DNA of 64,000 bases from assembly GCF_037893015.1 (NCBI RefSeq), contig NC_133666.1, forward strand, positions 225,571,258 to 225,635,257. Reading direction: 5' to 3'. The DNA is from Macrotis lagotis (lineage: Eukaryota > Chordata > Mammalia > Peramelemorphia > Peramelidae). The notes beneath the pieces are model-generated. The model ran no database searches. It was not told the origin of the DNA and was given only the letters and a program-made list of their open reading frames with translations. Below are positions 23,336 to 33,515 of the stretch, one piece after another (position 1 is the first letter of the stretch; each line of letters opens with the position of its first letter). A program made the translations under genes and the position numbers.

Positions 23336-24635
23336 CCTTGAAGCATGCCTTGTACTTGAGAACAGAAAGGCAATAGCAGTGATCAACAAGACTTGCTTGA
23401 AAGATAGCAATTGAATCAAGATTCAGAAGCAGTGGAGAGCTTGCCCCTCAATCTTTCCACAAGCCTTGATTTTCATTGTTCTGCCTGTGGATGGCTTGCC
23501 TCCTCTCTCATCCCTACTCCTGGCCCCCCTTCCCCAGGTCTCAGTAACACGGTAGAGATGCTTTTTGACAGACAAGAGATAATCTTACACTTGACTTCCA
23601 ATATCAAGGCATTTTAACTGGCACACTTTATATTGAATAATTCATGGGTATTCAAGCTTTACTTCACTCCACAAAGAAAATGCTTTCTCTTAGGAGCCAC
23701 AGTAGATATGAGCAGCTAATTCATTATTTAAAGAGATTAAGTATTAGCAACTGGTATGGGCTCTTCAGAGCTCTTTTTATTCCCTTTGCTCATGTTATCC
23801 CCTGCCTCTCAGCTGCCTAGAACAGTTTTTAGATTGATTTTACCATATTTAAGTCTTTTTTAAAAAAGATCTACCCCCAAACCTCACTATTTTCAGCCCT
23901 GCATTGTCCTATTTTAAAAACGTAAAGAAATGTGCTGTTCGAACTCCTTGAATCTCTGCAGGCCCACGGGAATACATACAATTGCAACACTTTCTGCTTT
24001 CAGTTAAGAAAATGTGGCAGGTGGGAGGAATGTAAGAAACCCAACTTCACCAGGGTTTAGAGACGATTTGCAGGAATAGGCCAAAGATGGCTTGAGTGTT
24101 TTGAAACAGGTGGTGAAAGAGGATGAAGCCTTAACTTTAAAGTAATGCTCCTCTGAAAGGAAAAGTCCCCGTGGAGACCCGTCCTTTATTATGAGCTCGA
24201 GCAGGAGGGCAGTCAAGGCTGGGAGTTGGGTTTCCTTTTTGGAGAAGCTAGGGGCTTGTTCAGCTTCCTACTCACTCAACTCAAACTTCTTTTTCACTTC
24301 CTGTCAAAAAGAGCCTAAACTTTGTCAAAAAGTCTATGCTGCTTTCTTTGTTAGTGAAGCCTGGGTGCTCCCATGGGGTTGTTTGCTTTGTCTAACTGGA
24401 TATAGGTAATGAAGGTTATCTGGTCTATGAGGATAGAGTGAGAAAGAAATTTTCCTCTAGGACTTTGCTGAATATTTTAAGTATATTGTGTGATGAATTA
24501 TCTACTTCTTGGAGACAAAATTAAAAAAAAAGGATATTAATGGAAATGAAACAGTAACCAGTGAAAATTCATATTCCATATTATTATATACTGATCCAGT
24601 CTAGTATTGAAGTTGTTGAAACTGAGAATTCTAGA
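23335..24635. other. Repeat-poor unassigned sequence
   Basis: Mostly free of recognisable repeats. The 23,930-24,420 part has more CpG than its surroundings (CCCACGGG, GAGACG, CCCGTGG, CTCGAG) and an ETS-like CTTCCTG. It is a possible conserved noncoding segment; no exon is supported. Confidence 0.35.
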
Positions 24636-24639
24636 GCTA

Positions 24640-24765
24640 TGATGTGGGGTAGGAACTGAGAGTTGATCTCAGAGTCATGTGTGTTCACGGTTTTCCTTTG
24701 ACACATACTAGCCTGGGTAAGTCATTTATTCTCTCAGTTCCCATGGGAAATTCTTTAAGATAATA
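24640..24765 (+). mobile_element. MIR-type SINE fragment
   Basis: CTAGCCTGGGTAAGTCATTT and CTCTCAGTTCCCATG suggest the middle of a MIR-family element. Confidence 0.45.
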
Positions 24766-25585
24766 TGTTATAAAGCAGGTTTTTATTTGCATTGGCAGAG
24801 GAAGTTGTGATGGGGGTGGGAGGAAAATTTCAATACCAATGATAGCCCAGCTTCATAATTCTGTTTCAAAGGGGAAAAAAAAGTTGGTAATCCATTTGTC
24901 TAATAAAATAATTTGAAGGGTATAGAATATTTTTATCAAATAAATATATGATTGAAAAAAGAGATCCATCAATCTTGTTGGGAAGAGAAGGGATAGCCAA
25001 TGGGTAACCTATATCTTCCCATGGTATGCATGCAATATCAAGGGATCCAGAGGGAAGATTGGGTAGAGTACTTATGGGAAATATACAGATAAAGAGTTTC
25101 CTAAGATGGGCAGGTATAAATAGGTTATGATTTCCAAGAATTTAACATCAAGATCTAAATTCAAATGCTTTAAAAAATTTCACAAGACAATAGATGATTA
25201 AATTTTAGATGGAGCTTTCTAGACTGATTATCCTCATCTTGGGTCACATTTGTACTCTAAGGGTTGGGTTTGTCCCAGGTTGTTTTTCTTTATCATACTG
25301 TTTACACATTGCTGAAGCTCCAAAAGGGGAATGTGAAATAGCAAATTACCAAGTGCAAAGAAGGCCTAATTTCCTCACAACCTGGTGAGACCTTAAATAA
25401 CTCTTATAAAGGGATGGGGGAGGGGGGTAAAGAGAGGTACTTTGTTGTTCCTTTCAGAATTGCTTATGAACCATCTTCATCTTCAATTCCTCATAGCCCC
25501 CCCTCAATTTGGACTCTAGTCTTGGTCTCATGGCTTTGAAAGGGGAACTTTCTTTATCTTACAAGGAACCAAGTTTTTAATGTCA
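24765..25585. other. Unassigned sequence
   Basis: No confident repeat or exon. Confidence 0.35.
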
Positions 25586-25770
25586 CTTCTTGACCAATTC
25601 CATTCCATACTGCCAGATGTATTTACTTTTCCTTCCAACATTTTTTTTTGACTTCTCCCTACAATATCTTGCTTTTATTCTGGTACTTAGCACATTGTCA
25701 TGGTACACACCTAATAAATTGTCTCTGTCTCTGTCTCTCTCTCTGCCTCTGTTTCTGTCTGTTTTCTTTG
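25585..25770 (+). mobile_element. L2 3' end with CTGTCT microsatellite
   Basis: TATTCTGGTACTTAGCACAT and ACACCTAATAAATTG are an L2 3' end, followed by CTGTCTCT units at about 25,724-25,762. Confidence 0.65.
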
Positions 25771-26049
25771 AGAATCCTGAAGAATCCTTGATCCTTGAGG
25801 ATCTTTATTGATAAAGAAAGTTGGCACTGTTCTTTAACACCTTGAGGGAAACAAAAGAGATAAACCTTCTTAATTCCAACAGATTTTTATTTTGATCAAA
25901 ATTTACAGGGATGAGGAAGAAGTTTGGAGCCTGGTATTTAAAAAAAAGATCCAGTTAATGTTTCTCTTTCCAAAACTGGAAATAAAAGTCATTGCCTTGG
26001 TTCCATATATTTTGACATATATTAACTAAAAATGAAAGAGAAAGCCTCA

Positions 26050-26579
26050 TGCAAATATTGAGTAACATAGGATCTCAGAAAAACCCAGGCTGGAGACCTA
26101 AGAGAATATGAATAATAATGCATTCCCAAAGCACTTTAGCAAAGTAAAGCATTTTCCTCACAAACCAAGTGCAGTCAGATAGATGGTCATTGAAAAGTGA
26201 GCAAAATTTGGATATGTAGACTAAGAGAAAGAGGGAAACATTGCAAGCAGGAAACAAAAGCAAAGGCAAAAAGCAAGACTGAACTTTGTATGTTAGGAGG
26301 CCAGGGAGAAAACAAGGTTGGTTGAAACAGACTATCTTGGAAAAAAAGAGGGAGATGTAAGAAAGAGTAGGCAAGAATCAAATTATTATAGGGGATGTTG
26401 AACATTAAACCAAAGAGTTATTTCTTTGCTCAATAGGCAATGTAGATCTTTCAAAAACTTTTCAGCAGTTAGGTGACATGACAGTAACATTTAGAAGATT
26501 AACTCAAAAATGAATAACTGCAATTAGAAGGTTGCTGTAATCAGATAGATGAAGCAATTGATGCTTGGACTGTAGATAT

Positions 26580-26580
<1 letters not shown>
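26050..26580 (-). mobile_element. L2 fragment, antisense
   Basis: CAATAGGCAATGTAGATC, AGGTGACATGACAGTAAC, AGAAGATTAACTCAAAAATG and AGAAGGTTGCTGTAATCAG mirror the antisense L2 passages at 37.8 and 40.7 kb. Confidence 0.65.

Positions 26581-26585
<5 letters not shown>

Positions 26586-26639
<54 letters not shown>
26586..26639. repeat. (TA)n microsatellite
   Basis: Pure TA run of about 54 bases after CACACA. Confidence 0.95.
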
Positions 26640-26644
<5 letters not shown>

Positions 26645-27078
26645 CATACACTTTCAATGATACAATTGATTTTGTACAAAACCATGAATTTTGCAGAATG
26701 ATAGTATCTATTTTAGTTGATTTTCAAGCAGCTTGCCCATTGGCAACTAGATGGGTTGGATCCAAAAAAAGTAGCTGTGCTGTCAAAAAGGCCTGCATAC
26801 TTGTTAATGGATAGATGCACGTGGCAAAGACAGTCCATCCAAATGAAAGCACATGTTCTTGGTCTCCTTGTCAGAAATTGTCCTGTATCTGTATTAAGGT
26901 AGAATTGCTTTAAAAGAGGGGCAAATGTTTGCTTCTGCTTATATGAATATATACATGTACATATAATATATGTGTATAAATACTAACTGTTATTTTTATA
27001 AATGAAGTTTTATTCTCTAGGTGGATGGCATCCTTACAATTGTCAAATCTGATACAAAATTTTGGAGGCATTTTATAC
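26640..27078. other. Unassigned sequence
   Basis: No recognisable feature. Confidence 0.35.
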
Positions 27079-27093
27079 AAAAAGGACAAAGAA

Positions 27094-27236
27094 GGGGCAT
27101 CTAGGTGGCGCAGTGGATAGAGCACTTGACCTGGAGTCAGGAGTACCTGAGTTCAAATATGACCTCAGACACTTAATAATTACCTAGCTGTGTGGCCTTG
27201 GGCAAGCCACTTAACCCCATTTGCCTTGCAAAAAAA
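27094..27236 (+). mobile_element. WSINE1-like SINE, full length
   Basis: GGGGCATCTAGGTGGCGCAG, GTGGATAGAGCACTTGACC, GAGTTCAAATATGACC, CACTTAATAATTACCTAGC and GCAAGCCACTTAACCCC. It is enclosed by the exact 15-bp target-site duplication AAAAAGGACAAAGAA at 27,079-27,093 and 27,237-27,251. One of the cleanest copies and probably young. Confidence 0.95.
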
Positions 27237-27251
27237 AAAAAGGACAAAGAA

Positions 27252-27875
27252 TCACAAAACTGAGCGAGGTAATCAATGAGTTTTCATATAGATTACATAG
27301 TTTTATAATATGATTCTCTCATAACTTATAATATTTGCTTCTAATTCCTATTGATAGGAATTCCACTTAGCCTGTAAGGGAATGTTTACAAAAAGCCATA
27401 GGATTGTTCTTTTCTCATCCAAGATGTTTCTTATATTGTGGTTTATTGATCCAGGCAAAGGAATTTATTGTTGCTATCACTGAGCTGACCAGGTAGTTTT
27501 CTACACTAGTAATTCCACACACAGATAAAATCATAGGCTATGATCAAATATATTCAAGGAGCTAGTTCTTACCCAGTGGTCTTTTCCTAAAAGAGAAACA
27601 AAATACCAAACTCACAAGGGAAATTTTACAAATCTTTCTGGTGTTTTATGAAAACCATCGCCGTATTTTATTTCCTTTCCTTAAAAAAATCTTTTATCAG
27701 CAATCTCACCTTTGTATGGACTAAAATCACTTATGGGGAGATGATGGAGACATTTGGTAGGTCTTAATAGGAAAATCCAATGGTTTGAAAGGTGATTTTT
27801 CTTTTGATTTATTGCAAGGGCCTCTTTATGCAAATAGTCCCTGTTTCTGAAATATATTCAACTTATTTTTTATAA

Positions 27876-27921
<46 letters not shown>

Positions 27922-29005
27922 TCTTGTTCTCAGCTACCATGAATCCCTTCCCCTTCTCAAACCTTGAAGAACTGACAAGTTACTGTGTTTCTTGTCTTGT
28001 AAAATTATCTTTCTCTCTAGAAAGAAGTATTAGGGATGAGAATTATTGACTTCTTTATTGTGCTTCTTTATTTCCTACCTGTCTTTTTTGAGGAGGAGGG
28101 TTGGATGAGGGGTAGAGCTGGTATGTATTTCAATAAATAAGGACTGGTTTATCTATCTTGGACCTATTGTTAGTTATTCTGTTCAAGTTCAATGCTGATA
28201 AAATACTGTTGGAATGTCTAGGGAAAAAAAATAGTCAGCCTGATTTTGAAGCTGAAGAATTCCTAAGAGGGTTAAAGAACTGACTAAAGTAAGCATTAAA
28301 GTTAAAATCACAAGCAAATCATGATATCTTCTTTGCAAGAAAACTTTGATGTCAAAGTTGTTGGTTTTGAAAATGGAATTAAATAGCAATAAAAGAAAGT
28401 GTTATGAATCATTACAAACTGAACTGTCAAGAGAATTAAAGAGTCAGGATCAGGGGAAATAAATAATTAGATTAAAAAACTTTAGAAAGATTTTTCTTAA
28501 TTTACTGATTTCTCCCCTAGAGATCAAACTAATTAATAAAATAAATAAATAATCATATATTGTAGAATTTTTTCTTCCCTTCAAGTATGCCACATTTTCT
28601 TAATTGTTTCATTTCAGCTTCTGCATCCCAGTATTTTGATAGTCTAGATTTGAAGGATTCATTCTCTATCTTTGAACTTCTGAGTTTGTTGGCATGACTT
28701 TTGACAACTTGCAGATTGAACAGGATTTATTGATCTTTCATTCCCCGTAAGTTTCATCTTGGATATAGAGGGTCAAATTATATCTTGGAAAGCTTAGAGA
28801 AGTAGGGTAAAGTTTTGGTTCACTTTCTTATCACCAAGGTCATGTTTCCTATTTTCTTATATTATTCCAAAGAGCACTTAAGAGTTATCAGTTTCCTTGG
28901 GTGGAATCTAAATTTATCTTCTTAATATAAGTAAATTAGAATTAGCTTAATAGTTCCTATATTTATATTACATTTAGGAATAATTCCATCCTATTTTTTA
29001 AACCA
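27252..29005. other. Unassigned AT-rich sequence
   Basis: No exon or confident repeat apart from the (TA)n at 27,884-27,920. Confidence 0.35.
27884..27920. repeat. (TA)n microsatellite
   Basis: Pure TA run of about 37 bases. Confidence 0.95.
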
Positions 29006-29210
29006 TAATACTCACATTTATATGCCATAAAGTTTTATAAAGAACTTTTTCCTTTATCATCACCCTTTGAAATAGGTAGCAAAAGTACAATTATATTCAT
29101 TTTAGTGATGAAGAAAATGAAGAAGAAATTAAAATGATTTTTTCATTATCATATGGTTAGTAAATATTAAATGCAAGATTTGAATCCAGGTATAATTCAG
29201 AGTGTTGGTT
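29005..29210 (-). mobile_element. MIR SINE, antisense, diverged
   Basis: TATGCCATAAAGTTTTATAA, TTGAAATAGGTAGCAAAAG, TTTAGTGATGAAGAAAATGA and AGATTTGAATCCAGG are in antisense MIR order. Confidence 0.65.
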
Positions 29211-29394
29211 TGGGGGGTGGTTTATATGCATCTATGTTGAAAATAGAACAGCTGAATGGTGAGAAAAACCAAGTCTAAGAATAAAAATTAACCCTGTATG
29301 ATTTATAAGAAGAATAATATAATCTATATGTAGATAACCCAAAGGTGACTATAACTTTTTGATTTCTTGCCTGGGAAATGTGGAACATAGGGAT

Positions 29395-29565
29395 AAATTA
29401 ATGAAGGATTCTATACTCTGAAAGGATCTAAACCTATCCTTTAAAATCTCACTCAATTAATACCTCTTTCATGAATTTTTCTTTGATCCAGCCCCCCAGA
29501 CCCTAGTTCTAATATATTTTATGCTTTTCATAAACATTTGTCATTTGCTATTTTGCATTATATTT
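29395..29565 (+). mobile_element. L2 3' part
   Basis: TTTAAAATCTCACTCAATTA, CTCTTTCATGAATTTTTC and TTGATCCAGCCCCCCAG match the L2 passage preceding its 3' end. It is followed directly by a MIR. Confidence 0.6.
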
Positions 29566-29705
29566 AAAGAGGCAGTGTGGCATATAGAAATAGTCTTGGA
29601 GCTGAAATTAAGAAAGATTCAATGTAGCCTTTTACTAGTTCAAATCTCACACTTAACTGGCTATGTAACTATAGACACATTCCTTAATCTCTCTGAGCCT
29701 CAGAG
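29565..29705 (+). mobile_element. MIR-type SINE
   Basis: AAAGAGGCAGTGTGGCATAT, AGTTCAAATCTCACAC, ACTGGCTATGTAACTATAG and TTAATCTCTCTGAGCCTCAG. Confidence 0.7.
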
Positions 29706-29799
29706 AGATTCTCTAAGACCAAAAAACCTTTTAATACAGCTGCCTCAGTGGAGGGAATGCCCACACCTGCAATTCCTACAAAAATAGAAATCAGTTTCT

Positions 29800-30310
29800 T
29801 GAAATATTGATATAGGTAAGACCATTTTTTTCTTTCCCCATCTCCTCTATTTCTGTTATCTTCATATCTGTAACTGAGTCATCTCTAAACTTTGTATCTC
29901 TCTACTCCCCTACCACACCCCCACAAACCTGCCTGTCGGTGCTTATAAGCTGCTTAATAAATATTTATTATATTATTGACCAGAATTGCTAGGTTTGGAC
30001 CCTGCTCAGTTACTGGGATCTTCATTAAGGTGGAGTCTATTAGAGGATTTTTTTTTCTCCTTGAGTTTTTGTTATAGCACATAGGTCCATCTGGTAACAG
30101 TTATAACTACTGGAAAAATTAACCAAAAAATAGGGTGAAAGGAAATAAGCTTTTAAAAATTCCCTTTCCTTCCCTTCCCTCTTTTTGATATTACCTTCTC
30201 TTCAGAAAGTGCTCAGAAAAGTACTGCCTTTTGGCTTCCATTGGAAGTAAATATAAAGGTATCTATGTGTATCTGTGGGAAGAATTCAACAGAATTATTT
30301 GTACATAAAC
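29800..30310. other. Mostly unassigned; L2-like tail at 29,930-29,980
   Basis: CTGCCTGTCGGTGCTTATAA and GCTTAATAAATATTTATT look like an L2 3' tail on the + strand. The rest is not assigned. Confidence 0.4.
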
Positions 30311-30725
30311 TTTTAATTCCTCCCCAGTCTACATTTCTGACTCTTTGGGATATTCTTTACAGTACCACCAAGACCTCTGCTCAGAAATTCATTTCACCCT
30401 AGGACTAATTCTCAAATCGGAAATATCAACTTCCCCTTCAGGGCCTCTTCTGATTGGCTGTTTTACTACCAGAACCTCCATTTTAAGGAAGAGGCCAACT
30501 CTATCTTCAATATTTTCTAGGCTGCATTGATGACTGATCTCCGTAAGACTCTCTCTATCATTTCTCCCCTACCAGGCTCCTTCACCTTCACATCTGCTTT
30601 GATTCTCTTTATGTGTTATATTTCCTCAATAGAATGAAAACTTCTTGCTGTCTTTCTGCTAATATTTGTAATTCCATGATTTAGCATAATCTCTGATCAC
30701 TAAGAAGTTACTAAAGGTTTGTTGA
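30310..30725 (+). mobile_element. Possible L2 3' part
   Basis: The 3' portion (AATAGAATGAAAACTTCTTG, ATTCCATGATTTAGCATAAT, TTACTAAAGGTTTGTTGAC) resembles an L2 3' end. The 5' portion is not recognised and could be something else. Confidence 0.45.
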
Positions 30726-30761
30726 CTGAACTTGACCTAAACATGCATTAAGACTTGAGTG

Positions 30762-30904
30762 GGGGCAGCTAGGTGGTGCAGTGGATAGAGCACTGGCCCT
30801 GGAGTCAAGAGTACCTGAGTTCAAATTTGGTCTCAGACACTTAATAATTACCTAGCTGTGTGGCCTTGGGCAAGCCACTTAACCCCATTGCCTTGGAAAA
30901 AAAA
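30762..30904 (+). mobile_element. WSINE1-like SINE, full length
   Basis: GGGGCAGCTAGGTGGTGCAG, GATAGAGCACTGGCCCTGG, GAGTTCAAATTTGGTC and GGGCAAGCCACTTAACCCC with an A tail. Flanked by AAGACTTGAGTG / AAGACTTGGGTG (one mismatch) at about 30,750-30,761 and 30,906-30,917. Confidence 0.93.
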
Positions 30905-31189
30905 AAAGACTTGGGTGATCTGTTTTTCAGGTCAATTTTCTAGACACCCAGAGTTTAATACTTTAATTGCCTCTATTTTAAATATATTTTGAAAACATGC
31001 TTTTGTCTCAAAATACATATTTCTTTCCTGTCACAAGAGAGGATATTTAACCTAACTTACTATGTTCTTTATCATTCAGGGTCATCATTATGATCATTAC
31101 TTATTCACCTCTGCTCTAACCTAGTGATTCTCAGAAGAACAATTGAATCATGTGGGGGATGTTCCTCCCTATCCTAGATTTCTGTATTT

Positions 31190-33350
31190 GGTGAATATTT
31201 ATTTTTTAATACTGTTTTGATCTCTTTCCTGGTTGCTATCACTTCTTATCCCCCCCATTTAATTTTAATTATCTTAATCATATTTAAACAAACTATTTGT
31301 TTTTTCAGAAATTTTGAATTCCAAATTCTCTCTCTTTCAGGTCATCCCATCCTTGAGAAGACAAGCAATATAATAGAGTTTATACATATGTAGTCATGCA
31401 GAATATATTTCCTTATTCACCATGTTGCAAAAGAAAACATAGACCAAAAAAGCAAAAATAATTTTAAAAAAGGGAAAAAAAATGTGCTTCAATCTGTATT
31501 CATACTATCAGTTCTTTCTTTATAGGTGGATAACATTTTTTTTATCATCAGTCCTTTGGAATTGTCTTAGATAATTATATTGCTATTAACAGCTATCAGT
31601 CACAGTTGATTACAATATTGCTATTATAGTGTGCAGTACTCTCATGGTTCTGCTCATTTTACTTTACATCAGTTCATGTAAGGTTTTCCCAGGTTTTTCT
31701 GATAGCATTCTGCTTGTCTTTTCTTATAGCTCAGTAGTATTCCAACACAATCACATCACACAACTTGTTCATCCATTCCCCATCAATTGGGGATATATAG
31801 ATCCTTTTCCTTTTCCTTTTCCTTTTCCAGTGATCTCTTTGGAGATGTAGAACTAGTAGTGGTATTACTGCAGCAAGGAATTCAGATAGTTTTATAACCT
31901 TTTGGGCATAGTTCCAAACTTCTTTCCAGAATAATTGAATCAGTTCACAACTCCACCAAGAGTGCATTAGGGTCCCTGATTTTCCACATATCTTCCAACA
32001 TCTGTCATTTTCCTTTACTATTATATTAGCCAATCTGATTGCTATGAACTGATTCTTCAGAGTTGTTTTAATTTACATTTCTCTAATGAATAGATTTAGA
32101 GCATTTTTAATGTGACTCTAGATAACTGATTTCTTCATTTGAAAACTGCCTTTTCATATCCTTTGACCATTTATCAACTGAAAAATGGCTCAATCTTTTA
32201 AATTTTACTGGTATATATATATTTGAGAAATGCTGTAAATATTTTTTCCAGTTCAAAGACTTGCTCTAAATATTTTCCCCAGTTTTCTGCTTCCTTTCTA
32301 ATATTGACTTCATTACTTTTTTGTGCAAAAACTTTTTTTTGGCTGTAATCAAAATCACCCATTTTACATGCTGTAATGCTCTCTGTTTCTTGTTAAATTT
32401 CATATTTTTACTTTAGCCAATCTGACAGGTAAAATCTTCCATAATTTTCTAATTAGCTAATATTATCATTTTTATGTCTAAATCATATATCCATTTGATA
32501 ACTCATAATATGGAATGGGATACTTATCTATATCTAGTTTCTTCTAAATTGCTGCCTAATTTTCCAAGCAATTTTTTGTCAAAGTTATATTTCTTGTCTT
32601 AAGATCTTAGATTTTTGTATTTGTCAGACCCTCAGTTATCTGATCATTTGCAACTGTGTTTTGTAAACCTAGTCTATTCCATTGATCTACCCACTTTCTT
32701 AGCTAGTATCAGACTGGTTTGAAGATTATTGCTTTATAATATAGTTTTAGATTCCTTACTACTAAACAATCTTTCTTAACATATTCCCATTGATTTCTTA
32801 AATATTCTTGACTTTTTTGTTGGACCAAATGAATTTTATTATCTTTTTCAAGATATATAAATAATCTTTTGGTAACTTGATTAGTATGGCACTGAATATA
32901 TAAATTAATTTAGATAGACATAAGTTTTATTATTTTGACTTGGCTTATCAAAGAACAATTAATGTGTTTTTAATTGTTTAGATATAACTTTCTTGGTTTT
33001 GGTATTGATATGATCTGTTATGCAATTATTGAGCCAGCCTGTATTCCTGGTATTATATGTATAAACCCCATCTAATTATAGCATATGATCTTTGTGATAT
33101 ATTGCCATAATCTTCTTGCTAGCATTATATTTAAAATTTTTTCATTAATATTCATTAGGGGAATTGGTCCATAGTTTTGTTTTTGCTCTTCTTGGCTTAA
33201 CTATCAGCATCATATTTATTCATAATAGGAATTCAATATAATTCCTTTTGCCTATTTTTCTAAATAGTTTATCTAGTATTAGAATTAATCATTCTTTAAA
33301 TATTTGGTAGAATTCTTTTTGTGAATCTGTTTGGTTTTGTGGGTTATTTC
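31190..33350 (-). mobile_element. L1 3' end and ORF2 C-terminal part, antisense
   Basis: On the - strand this holds an L1 3' end followed, moving right, by the ORF2 C-terminal region and then part of the reverse-transcriptase region. A 100-codon open piece at 32,033-31,731 reads CWKICGKSGTLMHSWWSCEL, then LIQLFWKEVW and ends near VIVLEYY, which correspond to the conserved ORF2 C-terminal region and a YTMEYY-like block. The rest is broken. It contains a (CCTTTT)n expansion at 31,803-31,828. Old and non-functional. Confidence 0.88.
31803..31828. repeat. (CCTTTT)n expansion
   Basis: Four to five hexamer units inside the antisense L1, encoding a KRKRKR stretch on the - strand. Confidence 0.9.
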
Positions 33351-33394
33351 TTAGAGTTAACTATCACTTCTTGCTGCTATCAATATCAATCAAG

Positions 33395-33515
33395 AAATTA
33401 TTCCATGAATAAGTATTTATTGAATACCTACTATCTCCAGCTACCATGCTAGGTTCTGGTGATACAAAAATAAAGAATAGAAAATGCTTGCCCATAAGGG
33501 GCTGACATAATTTCA
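33395..33515 (-). mobile_element. L2-type 3' end, antisense
   Basis: ATTTATTGAATACCTACTAT, ACCATGCTAGGTTCTGGTGA and TGCCCATAAGGGGCTGAC give the antisense L2 3' end. Confidence 0.7.

Noticed and set aside
27094..27170. tRNA-like segment with A- and B-box motifs
   Set aside because: It is the tRNA-derived head of a SINE with target-site duplications and an A tail. It lacks an intact cloverleaf and is repeated about ten times in the window.
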